From: Gp6-AA40 sp032156805
GTDB taxonomy: Bacteria > Acidobacteriota > Vicinamibacteria > Vicinamibacterales > UBA2999
Direction: 5' to 3'
DNA: 64,000 nt
Assembly: GCA_032156805.1 (NCBI GenBank)
Contig: JALDXQ010000008.1
Span: 8,715 to 72,714, forward strand
The notes beneath the pieces are model-generated. The model had not been told where the DNA came from. It worked only from the letters and a program-made list of their open reading frames with translations, and did not search any database. Below are positions 24,752 through 33,666 of this stretch, piece after piece. Both the position numbers and the translations under genes were made by a program. The first letter of the stretch is position 1; each line of letters begins with the position of its first letter.

Positions 24752-25573
24752 CTACCGGTTTGGAACCCCGGAGATCTTCGACAGCGACTGTGGATAGCGG
24801 CCTTCGCGTACGTCGTCCACATAGGCCCTGGTCGCTGATTGAACGGCTTCTGAGAGCCGCGCGTACTGCTTCACGAACGAGGGAATGAATCGATCGAACA
24901 GTCCCAGCATGTCGTAACTGACGAGCACTTGTCCGTCGCAGTGCGGGCCTGCACCGATGCCGATGGTAGGAATGTCGAGCGCGCTCGTGACCGTCTGGGC
25001 CGCATCTTCCGGAATTGATTCCAGCACGACAGCGAACGCCCCGGCGTCCTGCAGCGCGGCCGCATCGGCGACGAGCGCATCGACATCCCCGGGTCGTGTG
25101 GCCTGCTTGACGTAGCCGCCCAGTTGATGAACCGACTGCGGTTGAAGGCCAAGGTGCCCCATCACTGGAATGCCGACGTCGACCATTCGACGCACGGCTT
25201 CGATGACGGGCTGTCCGCCTTCGAGTTTCACAGCGGAGGCTCCGCCCTCCTGCAGCAGGCGTCCCGCGTTGCGTACGGCGTCTTCGGCGCTGACTTGGTA
25301 CGACAGGAAGGGCATGTCGGCGACGACGAGCGCGCGCGAGGCGCCCCGTGCGACCGCTCGTGTGTGATGGAGCATGTCGTCGAGCGTGACCGCGAGCGTG
25401 TTCTCGTACCCGAGCACGACCATGCCCACTGAGTCGCCGACCAGCAGCGCATCGACTCCCGCCTGGTCCAGCAGACGCGCCATCGTCGCATCGTAGGCGG
25501 TCAGCATGGCGATCTTCTCGCCACGCGACTTCTTCTCCTTGAGGTCTGGAACGCGAATCCGGGAAGGGCTCAT
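24752..25573 (-). CDS. panB: 3-methyl-2-oxobutanoate hydroxymethyltransferase
   Basis: The 273-aa (beta/alpha)8-barrel enzyme transfers a hydroxymethyl group from methylene-tetrahydrofolate to ketoisovalerate. Recognisable blocks are KIAMLTAYDATMARLLDQAG, LVGDSVGMVVLGYENT with the metal-binding Asp, and GIGAGPHCDGQVLVSYD. First gene of the panB-panC pair. The folate link is shared with ygfZ 1.7 kb away, although that is probably coincidental. Confidence 0.95.
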   Translation of the reverse strand: MSPSRIRVPDLKEKKSRGEKIAMLTAYDATMARLLDQAGVDALLVGDSVGMVVLGYENTLAVTLDDMLHHTRAVARGASRALVVADMPFLSYQVSAEDAVRNAGRLLQEGGASAVKLEGGQPVIEAVRRMVDVGIPVMGHLGLQPQSVHQLGGYVKQATRPGDVDALVADAAALQDAGAFAVVLESIPEDAAQTVTSALDIPTIGIGAGPHCDGQVLVSYDMLGLFDRFIPSFVKQYARLSEAVQSATRAYVDDVREGRYPQSLSKISGVPNR

Positions 25574-25586
25574 GACGAAGGTGACG

Positions 25587-27296
25587 TTATCGAATCGCGG
25601 CGAATGTCTTTTGCAGCCAATCCCCGATGGCCGTGGTCACGTCCTTGCTGACGTTGCGATCGGCCAGCGTGCCGTATTCGCTGACGTCGCCAGTGATGGC
25701 CGGGACGAGCAGATGATTGACACCGCGGACGACGACGACCTCCACTGATTTCGACCTGCCCTCTTTTTGCGCGAGGTCTGACAGGCGCTCGACATGCTGC
25801 ACTGGAACTTGCTGATCCAGGCCGCCATGCACGAAGAGCATGGGTTGACGCACATCCTCCAGCACCTTGGCCGGATCGTACGTCAGCAGGCTCTGGAACC
25901 ACGGCGTGTCCGCCTCTTTGCGCAATTGCGGCGGGACTGTGTCCCAGCCCTTGCCCGTCAGCACGGCCGAGTGGATCTGTTGTTGAAGCGCGATTCTCTT
26001 GTCTCGCTCTTCCGGAGCAGCCTTGGCTCGCTCGAGCGCCTGGCGCTGCTGGTCGAGCACGAAGTCGGCGCCGGTGGTCGACCACCCGGCGACCGAGACG
26101 ACGGCAGCGATGCGTCGCTCACGCGATGCGGCAAGCAGACCGACCCATCCGCCTTCGCCGTATCCGATCACGGCGATGCGCTTGGGATCGACGTCGGGAC
26201 GTCGTTCGAGCCACCGCACGACGGTGCGGACGTCTTCAGCGAAGTCGGTTATGGTCGCCGACTCTGAGCGGCCACCGCTCTGACCGTTGCCGCGTTTGTC
26301 GTAGCGCACCGCGAGGATGCCCGACTGGGCGAGCGCGCCTGCCAGTTGCGCCAGGACCGGGACACCCTGTACGACGCCGTCGCGGTCCCCGACGCCCGAA
26401 CTCGCCAGCAGGATCACCGCGGGCGCACGAGCGGTGCCGCCAGTTGGCTTCGTCAGCGTGGCGCCGAGATTGAAGCCGACTGCGGGGATGACGACTGCCT
26501 CATCGCCTGCATTCGAGTAGATCTGCGTGCGCGACATCGATGACGCGACGTCCTCGCGCACCATGTCCATTGATTCAGACGGGATCGTGACTCTGATCAG
26601 ATCGCCCGTGCTGCTCGCTGTGACGTCGACCGCCACGTCTCCGGAAGGATTGGCGTAGACCAGCTCGAAGCGGCGCACGTCGAGGAGCGTCGTTCCGATC
26701 TGGATTCGCTCCGCGCGAACCGTTCGGACACGAACCGTGATCTCGGCCTGCGGGACCACGTAGACGCGGAACTCGGCGCCTTCCTCCGAGTTCTCCACGA
26801 GACGACGGGCGAGCGCGACATACGAAGCCAGGACGCCGTTGGCATGGATAAGGGTGCGGGGCACGACCTCGTGCGCGACCGAGACGGCCTGTGCCGGCGT
26901 CGCTCCCTGGCCTGGCGTGATGCCCTGGGTTGCCGCCTTGCCATCGGCGAACGTCGTGTTGAGCTGCATGACGCTGCCGTTGACGATCGCGTCCAGCGAG
27001 AACGCCGACGGCGTCCAATCGGGTTGGTACCTGAACTCGGCGGACCGAATGGTGACGTTGAGCGGCGCCAGCATGCGCCCCTGGGTCGTGATGGAAATCT
27101 GCTTCTGATCGCGGTTGAATGTAATGAGCTCGCGACCGACCGGGCCTCCGCGCAGGAAAACCAGGTAGCCAGTCCCCTGGGTGGAGACCGCCTGTTGCTG
27201 GGCTGCCGCAAGGGCAGGCAGACCCAACAGAACGAGGCAGGTACAATGAAGAAGATTCCTGAAGCGACGCACCTCGTCGATCGTATCAGGTCTCAC
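25587..27296 (-). CDS. Secreted alpha/beta-hydrolase-fold protein lacking the Ser nucleophile
   Basis: About 569 aa from GTG 27296; a second GTG eight codons in may be the real start. A signal peptide (LVLLGLPALAAAQ) precedes a 240-residue beta-rich domain and then a hydrolase domain (about 270-569). The nucleophile elbow, normally GxSxGG, reads GYGEGG, so the catalytic Ser is Gly380 (codon GGC). The other triad members appear intact: Asp494 in HGGLDQQVP and His528 in GVNHLL. The chain is otherwise uninterrupted. It is either a non-catalytic binding protein or uses another nucleophile. Divergent from ygfZ with only 5 nt between starts. Confidence 0.72.
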   Translation of the reverse strand: MRPDTIDEVRRFRNLLHCTCLVLLGLPALAAAQQQAVSTQGTGYLVFLRGGPVGRELITFNRDQKQISITTQGRMLAPLNVTIRSAEFRYQPDWTPSAFSLDAIVNGSVMQLNTTFADGKAATQGITPGQGATPAQAVSVAHEVVPRTLIHANGVLASYVALARRLVENSEEGAEFRVYVVPQAEITVRVRTVRAERIQIGTTLLDVRRFELVYANPSGDVAVDVTASSTGDLIRVTIPSESMDMVREDVASSMSRTQIYSNAGDEAVVIPAVGFNLGATLTKPTGGTARAPAVILLASSGVGDRDGVVQGVPVLAQLAGALAQSGILAVRYDKRGNGQSGGRSESATITDFAEDVRTVVRWLERRPDVDPKRIAVIGYGEGGWVGLLAASRERRIAAVVSVAGWSTTGADFVLDQQRQALERAKAAPEERDKRIALQQQIHSAVLTGKGWDTVPPQLRKEADTPWFQSLLTYDPAKVLEDVRQPMLFVHGGLDQQVPVQHVERLSDLAQKEGRSKSVEVVVVRGVNHLLVPAITGDVSEYGTLADRNVSKDVTTAIGDWLQKTFAAIR

Positions 27297-27301
27297 TGCC
27301 G

Positions 27302-28297
27302 ATGACTCTTGCGGACGGTTACCGGGCGATTGAGCAGCAGGCGGCCATAGGGGCCGTGGCCCCGCGATTACAGATTGCGGTGGCGGGGCAGGATCGTGCC
27401 GCCTACCTCCAGGGCCTGCTGACCAACGACATCCAGGCCCTCACGCCTGGTACTGGCTGCTATTCCACCTGGTTGTCGCCGCAGGGCCGCATGCACACCG
27501 ACATGCACGTCCTCGAGTCGGGCGACATGATCCTGCTCGACGTCCCCGCCGAGACGCTCGAATCGACGATCCACCGGCTCGAGCAGTTCATCTTCACTGA
27601 AGACGTCCAGGTCGCCTCGCTGGCCGAAAGCCTGAGCGGCGTCTGGCTGCACGGTCCTCAGGCGGCCAACGTTCTCGAGCAGGTACTCCAAGGGGCACGC
27701 GGTCTCAACGAGTGGGCCGAGTATCAGCACGGTCGTTTCGAGTTTCGCGCATCATCGGTGTCGGTGGTTCGCATCAATCAGCTCGGCGTTCCCGGGTTCT
27801 GCGTGTACCTCGAACGTGCGCAAGTGGGCGAGTTGATCTCTGCGCTCACCGGCGCCGGTGCCGCGCCTGCGCCGGCAGACGCCATTGCGGCGGCAAGAAT
27901 CGAAGCCGGCTACCCGGTGTTCGGGATCGACATGACTGAGGACACGATCCCGCTCGAAGCCGGGATCGAATCGCGTGCGATTTCCTTCACCAAGGGTTGC
28001 TACGTCGGTCAGGAAGTCATCATTCGTGTGCTGCACCGAGGTCACGGACGCGTGGCAAAGAAACTGGTGCGCATCCAGATCGATGGTCAACGACCCGCTC
28101 CGGGTGCGAAGCTGTTTGCCGGTGAGCGTGAGATCGGGTGGGTGACGAGTGCGGCCGACTCGCCACGATTGGGCACGATCGCGCTGGCCTATGCGCATCG
28201 TGATTTCATCGCTGCTGGCACCACGCTCGAAGTGGCCGCGCCCTCCGGCCGCGCTCCCGCGGTCATCAGCGAGAGTCCGGTTCCTTCAATCGTTTGA
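27302..28297 (+). CDS. ygfZ: Folate-binding protein YgfZ (GcvT-related, iron-sulfur cluster maintenance)
   Basis: The 331-aa protein is related to the T-protein of glycine cleavage and carries the YgfZ signature KGCYVGQE (231-238) with the conserved Cys233. YgfZ helps assemble or repair Fe-S clusters, for example in the methylthiotransferase MiaB, in a folate-dependent manner. One Fe-S enzyme of the window that might profit is MutY. The gene starts 5 nt from a divergent secreted protein gene, so both promoters must overlap the coding starts. Confidence 0.9.
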   Translation: MTLADGYRAIEQQAAIGAVAPRLQIAVAGQDRAAYLQGLLTNDIQALTPGTGCYSTWLSPQGRMHTDMHVLESGDMILLDVPAETLESTIHRLEQFIFTEDVQVASLAESLSGVWLHGPQAANVLEQVLQGARGLNEWAEYQHGRFEFRASSVSVVRINQLGVPGFCVYLERAQVGELISALTGAGAAPAPADAIAAARIEAGYPVFGIDMTEDTIPLEAGIESRAISFTKGCYVGQEVIIRVLHRGHGRVAKKLVRIQIDGQRPAPGAKLFAGEREIGWVTSAADSPRLGTIALAYAHRDFIAAGTTLEVAAPSGRAPAVISESPVPSIV

Positions 28298-28303
28298 TCA
28301 GCG

Positions 28304-28318
28304 TGAGAGGCGCTCTCA
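28304..28318. terminator. Small bidirectional hairpin between convergent genes
   Basis: TGAGAG-GCG-CTCTCA forms a 6-bp stem between ygfZ and the ABM gene. No U-tract follows on either strand, so terminator function is only possible. Confidence 0.3.
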
Positions 28319-28327
28319 GGCGTCGGC

Positions 28328-28642
28328 CTACGCGCTAATGGGGCTCGAGACGACCTCGTAATGGGTCACCCGCCGGTCGTACCGCACCAGCGCCGCCGCC
28401 GCTTCCGGTTCGACCACAGCCTCGTCGAGTTGCGGACCGGCGAATGCCTCGATCGCCGCCAGTGAATCCCAGAGTGTCTGCACGACGTACTCGACTTCGT
28501 CTCCGTCTCTCCGGCGCAGGAGATACAGCCCGCGAAAGCCTGCGAGCTGTTCCAGCTGCGGCTTGACGGTCTCGAGAAGATGCCGCGGATACTGGTCCGC
28601 CGCGCCGGAGTGCGCGTAGGCGCGCCACGATCTGACGATCAT
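28328..28642 (-). CDS. Antibiotic-biosynthesis-monooxygenase (ABM)-like small protein
   Basis: 104 residues with the ferredoxin-like dimeric alpha-beta barrel pattern of ABM proteins: MIVRSWRAYA at the start, FRGLYLLRR in the middle and VVQTLWDSLAAIEAFAG. Relatives include heme-degrading and quinone-forming monooxygenases, but many are of unknown role. No heme-ligating residue can be assigned. Confidence 0.7.
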   Translation of the reverse strand: MIVRSWRAYAHSGAADQYPRHLLETVKPQLEQLAGFRGLYLLRRRDGDEVEYVVQTLWDSLAAIEAFAGPQLDEAVVEPEAAAALVRYDRRVTHYEVVSSPISA

Positions 28643-28718
28643 TCAAGCCCTCGGCTGGCACACGACGGCTCCGTGAGCCGCAAGTGGCCTTGCCAGATTT
28701 CTCTCGAGATCGTTCCGT

Positions 28719-29339
28719 TCATGAGACTTCATGAACCATCGTGTCGAGCAGCGCCACGCCGCATGCTTTCAGCTCGTGACGTGTCGCTTCGACGCGAGAG
28801 ATACCGTCGTCTGTCGCCTTGTAGCTGCTGGCGCGCGCTCCCGTCAGGTCGACGGCCACCGCCACATGCACGCCGCGACCTGCAAGCATGCTCTGCGTCG
28901 TCAGTGCCGACGCGCGGACGCAGGTCGTGAACTGGAACCCCGCCAGAACGACCTGGCGTAGCCCCGTGGACACCGCCTGCGCAATGACGTCGCGATATGC
29001 TCCGGCCGTTGCAGCGTCGACGTCGAATTTCGTGACCACGGTGTGCGCACCGGAGACGTCGAGACCGGGCGCCCACTGACAGTCGATGTTGTGTCCAGGG
29101 ACGCAGAGATGCCCCAGGGGATGGTCCAAGCGGCCGGCGGTGAACTGCGCGGGCCGATATTCGGACCGCACGAACACGGTTCGCGACCTGCGGCCGTGGT
29201 GCGCGACATGGGCCAGCAGACGAGTCAGGGCGGCGGTACAGGGCACGACGTCGTCCACGCCAAACGCGCGGGCCAGTGAACCATCCGGATCCACGAACGC
29301 CCGCTGCGCGTCGATCACGACCAGGAGCGTGTCGTCCAT
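28719..29339 (-). CDS. Isochorismatase-family cysteine hydrolase
   Basis: The 206-aa protein has the family triad Asp10 (VIDAQRAF), Lys104 (VVTKFDVDAA) and nucleophile Cys140 (FTTCVRAS). Members hydrolyse amide or ester bonds, such as in nicotinamide, N-carbamoyl compounds or isochorismate. The Cys excludes a true isochorismatase, which lacks it. No neighbouring pathway points to a substrate. Confidence 0.85.
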   Translation of the reverse strand: MDDTLLVVIDAQRAFVDPDGSLARAFGVDDVVPCTAALTRLLAHVAHHGRRSRTVFVRSEYRPAQFTAGRLDHPLGHLCVPGHNIDCQWAPGLDVSGAHTVVTKFDVDAATAGAYRDVIAQAVSTGLRQVVLAGFQFTTCVRASALTTQSMLAGRGVHVAVAVDLTGARASSYKATDDGISRVEATRHELKACGVALLDTMVHEVS

Positions 29340-29411
29340 CTCGATGGTCTATTGTCGGTCGAATGTCTGGTTGTTAGTCGGCCGGAGTACTGGTTGGACG
29401 TGCGCACGGTC

Positions 29412-30071
29412 TCACGAGGGCTTCTCGAACAACACAAGGAACAGTCTGGCGCGGTCGTCGTCGGGGGGCCACCGCGAGAGTGTCGTCACATGTCGAAATC
29501 CCGATTGGGTGAGCTCGTTCACGATGATGGGGGCGGGAATGCCATGGCCGCCACGGTTTTCCGGTACTCCATCAGGGATGCTGGACCCCGGCTCCGGCGG
29601 GAAATCGACGATCGCGAGGCGGCCGCTTGGCTTCAACGCGGCCAACAGGCTCGCACCGATGTCTTCCGGATACGTCAGATGGTGGTAGACGTCGCGCAGG
29701 AAGATCGCGTCACAGCATTCGTTCGGCAGGTTCGTCGAACGCGCGGCGCCTTCCAGCACGACCACGTTGGCCAGGTTTTCAACCGCTGCTCTGATTTCGG
29801 CAAGCTGCGCTTCCCTGACATCCGTGGCGTAGACACGCCCGTCCGGTCCCAGCCACTTCGCGAAGACAACGGCCATCGCTCCGCCACCGGAACCAATGTC
29901 TGCGACCGTGTCTCCCGGCTCGAGAGCCATCACTTTCGCAAGCTGCGGGACCTCGCGTGCCGCCTGTTCGAGTTCCTGCCGTACAAGGGCGGCCGTGCGC
30001 TGGGCCGCAAGAGCAGCAGGCACCGTAAACAGGAGACACGCAAGATATGCGGCACGGTATCGGCAGGGCAT
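29412..30071 (-). CDS. Exported class I SAM-dependent methyltransferase-like protein
   Basis: The 219-aa product has a clear N-terminal signal peptide (AYLACLLFTVPAALAAQ) followed by a class I SAM fold: VADIGSGGGAMAVVFA, YATDVRE and a DVYHHL/VDFPPE region. SAM is not normally available in the periplasm, so an exported methyltransferase is odd; a family of such proteins with signal peptides is seen in Acidobacteriota and Proteobacteria genomes, with unknown function. The hydrophobic segment could instead be an anchor that keeps the domain on the inner face. Confidence 0.78.
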   Translation of the reverse strand: MPCRYRAAYLACLLFTVPAALAAQRTAALVRQELEQAAREVPQLAKVMALEPGDTVADIGSGGGAMAVVFAKWLGPDGRVYATDVREAQLAEIRAAVENLANVVVLEGAARSTNLPNECCDAIFLRDVYHHLTYPEDIGASLLAALKPSGRLAIVDFPPEPGSSIPDGVPENRGGHGIPAPIIVNELTQSGFRHVTTLSRWPPDDDRARLFLVLFEKPS

Positions 30072-30158
30072 TGCGATACCTCCAGCGTAAGCTCTTCGAC
30101 TACGTCCGATTTCGCATCGCTAGACGGTGCTCGAACCATTCCGGTTCACGAACCCGAA

Positions 30159-30545
30159 CTACACGGACGAAGAGCTCCTCAGCCGTGCGATCAGCTCCGC
30201 ATCCGCGGGAGGGAAGTCGAGCGCGTGCAGCTCCCCCCGCGGCACCCATCGCATCTGCTGGCCGAGCAGCGGCCGCGGGGTTCCGCGAAGTGTGCACCGG
30301 TAGAAGTGCAACGAAATCGATCGGTCGCTGTATGTGAACCCGGTTTCGTACACGAGTGCTCCTACCTCGACCTCCGCATCGAGTTCTTCCCGGATCTCGC
30401 GCGCCAGTGCCGCAGCGTGTGTTTCGCCGGTCGCGGTCTTACCGCCGGGAAACTCCCACAGCCCGGCAAGGTGCGTCCCCTCGAGCCGGCGCGTCACCAG
30501 GAACGCGCCGTCTTGTTCGATCACCGCGGCCACGACGACGGTCAC
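30159..30545 (-). CDS. mutT: MutT-type Nudix hydrolase
   Basis: The 128-aa protein has an intact Nudix box (G-x5-E-x7-REIREE around GGKTATGETHAAALARE) and the overall length and order of MutT, preceded by VTRRLEGTHLAGLWEFPGG. MutT clears 8-oxo-dGTP from the nucleotide pool. The gene stands 57 nt downstream of mutY, so the two anti-oxidised-guanine enzymes are likely co-expressed. The start is GTG at 30545, inside the outer part of a repeat; no strong ribosome binding site. Confidence 0.85.
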   Translation of the reverse strand: MTVVVAAVIEQDGAFLVTRRLEGTHLAGLWEFPGGKTATGETHAAALAREIREELDAEVEVGALVYETGFTYSDRSISLHFYRCTLRGTPRPLLGQQMRWVPRGELHALDFPPADAELIARLRSSSSV

Positions 30546-30618
30546 GATTCGCAGCCTGACGATTCACGATTCACTACCTGACACCCCCTACACGTTCACG
30601 ATTCACTGCCTGACACCC
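30544..30618. repeat. Direct repeats (24 bp) with ACGATTC heptamers between mutY and mutT
   Basis: A 24-bp segment, TTCACGATTCACT followed by RCCTGACACCC, occurs at 30563-30586 and 30595-30618 with one mismatch. ACGATTC also repeats at 7-bp spacing (30560-30573). The mutY stop codon lies in the second copy and the mutT start codon adjoins the first. Confidence 0.7.
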
Positions 30619-31283
30619 GACGAGCGGCACATGCGGGTCATCGGGCAGGCGGTGCACTTCGGTTTGCGAGCGACGCAGACCATGGCGCCGAAGTCCATCA
30701 GCCCCTGGTTGAAGTCGAAGACGTGTTTGTGCGGCACCAGTGTCGCGGACAACGCCCACAAATGCCTGCGCATGGCGTGGGCCTTCGGATCGCCGCGCCC
30801 GATGAACACGCGAAACAGCACCCTGGCGACGTTGGTGTCGAGAATTGCCGCCCGCTGGCCGAACGCGAAGCTCCTGATGGCCCCTGCCGTGTACGGGCCG
30901 ATGCCCTTGAACGAGAGCAGCGTTGCTTCGTCGGACGGCAGCGCCCCGCCGTAGCGCTCGACCGACTCGCGCGCGATCGCGTGCAGCCGTCTGGGCCTGA
31001 TGTTGTAACCGAGAGGGCGCCACGTGCTGGTCACGTCGCCCTCGTCCGCGGTGGCAAGAGCCGCCAGCGAGGGATAGCGGGTCAGCCACTCGTGATACTT
31101 GGGCAGCACGCGATCGACCTGTGTCTGTTGCAGCATGACCTCTGACACGAGGATGTGATACGGGTCGCTGGTGCGTCGCCAGGGAAGATCGCGGCCATTG
31201 GCGCGATACCACGTCAACAATATGCGGCGGAAGCGCTGGCGGATGGCAGGCTTGGGCAGAGAGAGCGCGGGCATCGACCCCAT
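30603..31283 (-). CDS. mutY: A/G-specific adenine glycosylase, short form without the C-terminal 8-oxoG domain
   Basis: 226 aa from ATG 31283 (an alternative ATG at 31274). MutY removes adenine paired with 8-oxoguanine. The catalytic Glu48 (SEVMLQQTQV), the helix-hairpin-helix GIGPYTAGAI with catalytic Asp in ILDTNVARV, and the [4Fe-4S] ligands C-x6-C-x2-C-x5-C (CVARKPKCTACPMTRMC) are all present. The protein ends a few residues after the last Cys, while typical MutY continues 120 residues into a MutT-like domain that reads 8-oxoG. A separate MutT gene follows. A longer frame upstream to 31709 is antisense to the adenosyltransferase gene and is not part of the protein. Confidence 0.88.
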   Translation of the reverse strand: MGSMPALSLPKPAIRQRFRRILLTWYRANGRDLPWRRTSDPYHILVSEVMLQQTQVDRVLPKYHEWLTRYPSLAALATADEGDVTSTWRPLGYNIRPRRLHAIARESVERYGGALPSDEATLLSFKGIGPYTAGAIRSFAFGQRAAILDTNVARVLFRVFIGRGDPKAHAMRRHLWALSATLVPHKHVFDFNQGLMDFGAMVCVARKPKCTACPMTRMCRSSGVRQ

Positions 31284-31334
31284 ATAATTCCACGCGTGAC
31301 CCTTCGTCTGCACTCGGGGTCGCGGAGTCGAGGC

Positions 31335-31874
31335 GTGAAGATCTACACAAAGACAGGCGACGCAGGCCAGACGTCGTTGTTCGACAACTCGCGCGTGTCG
31401 AAGGCGGACACCAGGGTCGACGCCTATGGCGAGGTGGACGAACTGAACGCCGCCCTCGGCGCCGCGCGGGCGGCCGGGCTCGACGACGACCTGTCGCGCG
31501 CGATCGAAACGATCCAGAAGGAACTGTTCGCGGTAGGTGCGCGGCTCGCCGATCCCTCGAAGCGCATTGCCGGGCGTGTCACCAAGGCTGCCGTGCAGGA
31601 GTCCGACGTCGAGCGGCTGGAGCAGACGATCGATCGGCTCGAGGGCGAGCTGGACCCGCTGCGCCGCTTCATCCTCCCAGGGGGCAGCTTGCCGGGAGCG
31701 TTGCTGCACGTGTGCCGGACTATCTGCCGGCGCGCCGAGCGGCGCGTCGTGGCGCTTGGTCCTGATGCGGTCGAGCCGATCGTGATCGTGTACCTGAACC
31801 GATTGTCTGATCTGCTCTTCGTGATGGCGCGGGCCGCCAACCGCCGCGCCGGTGTTGCCGAGATCGAATGGTAG
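31335..31874 (+). CDS. PduO-type cob(I)alamin adenosyltransferase
   Basis: 179 aa from GTG 31335. Contains the ATP-binding TKTGDAGQTSLF (5-16), AYGEVDELNAALG and the C-terminal ICRRAERR, RLSDLLFVMAR blocks. It forms adenosylcobalamin from cob(I)alamin and ATP, needed by B12 enzymes such as methylmalonyl-CoA mutase. It overlaps hpnC by 7 nt, so it is co-transcribed with the squalene genes, a combination without an obvious metabolic link. Confidence 0.92.
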   Translation: MKIYTKTGDAGQTSLFDNSRVSKADTRVDAYGEVDELNAALGAARAAGLDDDLSRAIETIQKELFAVGARLADPSKRIAGRVTKAAVQESDVERLEQTIDRLEGELDPLRRFILPGGSLPGALLHVCRTICRRAERRVVALGPDAVEPIVIVYLNRLSDLLFVMARAANRRAGVAEIEW

Positions 31875-32788
31875 ATCTGCAAGCGGCCTACGCGGCGTGC
31901 GCGCGCGCCTGCCGCACGCACTACGAGAATTTTCCGGTTGCGTCGATCCTGCTGCCGCGCCGCATGCGCCCGCACGTGGCGGCGGTCTATGCGTTCGCGC
32001 GGGCGGCGGACGACTTCGCCGACGAAGGCGAGCGAACAGTGGACGAGCGTCATCGCCTTCTTCATCTGTGGCGTGATCGACTGCGGGAAGCAGTTGCCGG
32101 GGCGACGTCTACGGTGCAACGACCACCTGGACCAGGGGAACCACCTCATACCCGGGAGATCTTTCTCGCCCTCGGTGTCACCGTGCGCAGGCTGCAGCTC
32201 CCGCCGGCGCTTCTCGAGGATCTCCTGAGTGCGTTCGAGCAGGATGTGACGGTCTCGCGGTATGCGACCTGGACGGACCTGTACGACTACTGCCGCCGTT
32301 CGGCAAATCCGATCGGTCGCCTGGTGCTCCGCACTGGCGGCTATGCGGCCGACGATCTCGACCGCTCTTCAGACGCGATTTGCACGGCGCTGCAGCTGAC
32401 CAACTTCTGGCAGGACGTGAAGAGCGACTATCGGCGCGGTCGAATCTACCTTCCACTCGAAGAGATGCGTGCGCATGGCGCTGACGTCGCCGCACTCGAC
32501 GGACCCCAGATCACGTCGGAGTGGCGGCACGCACTTGCCGCGGCCGTTCGCAGAACACGAACGCTGTTCAACGAGGGGCAACCGTTGTGCGACCGTTTGA
32601 GCGGCCGCCTCGGTTGGGAGATCCGTCTCACGTGGCTCGGCGGGACGCGCATCCTCGATCGCCTCGAAGCCGTCAAGTTCGATGTCTTCAACCGTCGGCC
32701 GACTCTCGGGCGGGCCGATATGTCATGGCTGGCCGCAGCGGCGCTTGCCGGACCGAGGTTGATCCAGAAGCGCGCGACGAGGACATGA
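31868..32788 (+). CDS. hpnC: Squalene synthase HpnC (hydroxysqualene synthase)
   Basis: The 306-aa protein of the trans-isoprenyl diphosphate synthase head-to-head family has the first Asp-rich motif in RAADDFADE and the second in NFWQDVKSDYRRGRIYLP. In the three-enzyme route HpnC converts presqualene diphosphate to hydroxysqualene. Gene order hpnC-hpnD-hpnE with overlaps (4 nt to hpnD) identifies the role better than sequence alone. Confidence 0.92.
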   Translation: MVDLQAAYAACARACRTHYENFPVASILLPRRMRPHVAAVYAFARAADDFADEGERTVDERHRLLHLWRDRLREAVAGATSTVQRPPGPGEPPHTREIFLALGVTVRRLQLPPALLEDLLSAFEQDVTVSRYATWTDLYDYCRRSANPIGRLVLRTGGYAADDLDRSSDAICTALQLTNFWQDVKSDYRRGRIYLPLEEMRAHGADVAALDGPQITSEWRHALAAAVRRTRTLFNEGQPLCDRLSGRLGWEIRLTWLGGTRILDRLEAVKFDVFNRRPTLGRADMSWLAAAALAGPRLIQKRATRT

Positions 32789-33666
32789 GCCGCGACACCA
32801 ATTTCTACTACTCGTTCCTGGTGCTGCCATCGCGTAAGCGCAGCGCCATCATTGCGGTCTGGGACTTCTGCCGGGCCGTGGATGATGCGGTCGATGAAGT
32901 AGTGCCGGAAAGCGAATGGGCCGGCGGCCTGAGCGACGAGGCGCGTGTGAAGGCGACCGAAAGGCTCGCCGGGTGGCGGGCGGAACTGGCAGCAACCTAC
33001 CGCGGGACGCCGAGCACACAACAGGGGATTGATTTGCAGCGATACCTTCAGGACTTCAAGCTGCCGCGAGCCCGTTTCGAGGAATTGATCGACGGGGTCG
33101 AGATGGATCTTCACCGCGATCGCTACGAAACCTTCCCGGCGCTCGTCGAGTACTGCCGTCGCGTCGCGTCGGCCGTCGGCTTGATCTGTCTCGAGATCTT
33201 CGGGTACCGCGACCAGCGCTCAAAGGCCTATGCGGCGAACCTGGGTCTCGCCTTGCAGCTCACCAACATCATTCGCGACGTGAGCACGGACCTCCGGCGT
33301 GGCCGCATTTATCTGCCCCTGGAAGATCTGAAGCGGTTCAGCGTCAGCGAAGACGACCTGCGGCACGGTCGCCTGACACCTCAGGTCGTCGAGCTGTTGC
33401 GCTTCGAGTGCGATCGGGCGCACAGCTACTACCGACGTGCCACCGGCGAGCTGCCCCCAGGGGATGCGAGGAGCCTCCTTGCCGCAGAGATCATGGGCGC
33501 CATCTACTTCGAGATCCTGCGGTCGATCGAGCGCAAGGGATACGACGTGTTCACCGAGCGTATTCGCGTCCCACGGCCTCGTCGAGCCGTGATCGCGCTG
33601 CGGTTGTGGATGAAGTCGATCCTTGGAATGCAGAATGCAGAATTCAGAATTCAGAAGACGAAATAG
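32785..33666 (+). CDS. hpnD: Presqualene diphosphate synthase HpnD
   Basis: 293 aa from ATG 32785, overlapping hpnC by ATGA. Asp-rich motifs AVDDAVDE and NIIRDVSTDLRRGRIYLP bind Mg-farnesyl diphosphate; HpnD joins two of these into presqualene diphosphate. The last 13 residues (GMQNAEFRIQKTK) are translated from a GAATGCA/GAATTCA heptamer array and are not part of the conserved fold, so the repeat has replaced or extended the original C-terminus. Confidence 0.92.
   Translation: MSRDTNFYYSFLVLPSRKRSAIIAVWDFCRAVDDAVDEVVPESEWAGGLSDEARVKATERLAGWRAELAATYRGTPSTQQGIDLQRYLQDFKLPRARFEELIDGVEMDLHRDRYETFPALVEYCRRVASAVGLICLEIFGYRDQRSKAYAANLGLALQLTNIIRDVSTDLRRGRIYLPLEDLKRFSVSEDDLRHGRLTPQVVELLRFECDRAHSYYRRATGELPPGDARSLLAAEIMGAIYFEILRSIERKGYDVFTERIRVPRPRRAVIALRLWMKSILGMQNAEFRIQKTK

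Noticed and set aside
30072..30158. Possible tRNA T-arm-like sequence (GGTTC-type stem) between the methyltransferase and mutT genes
   Set aside because: Only one short stem can be drawn; no acceptor, D or anticodon arms are present.
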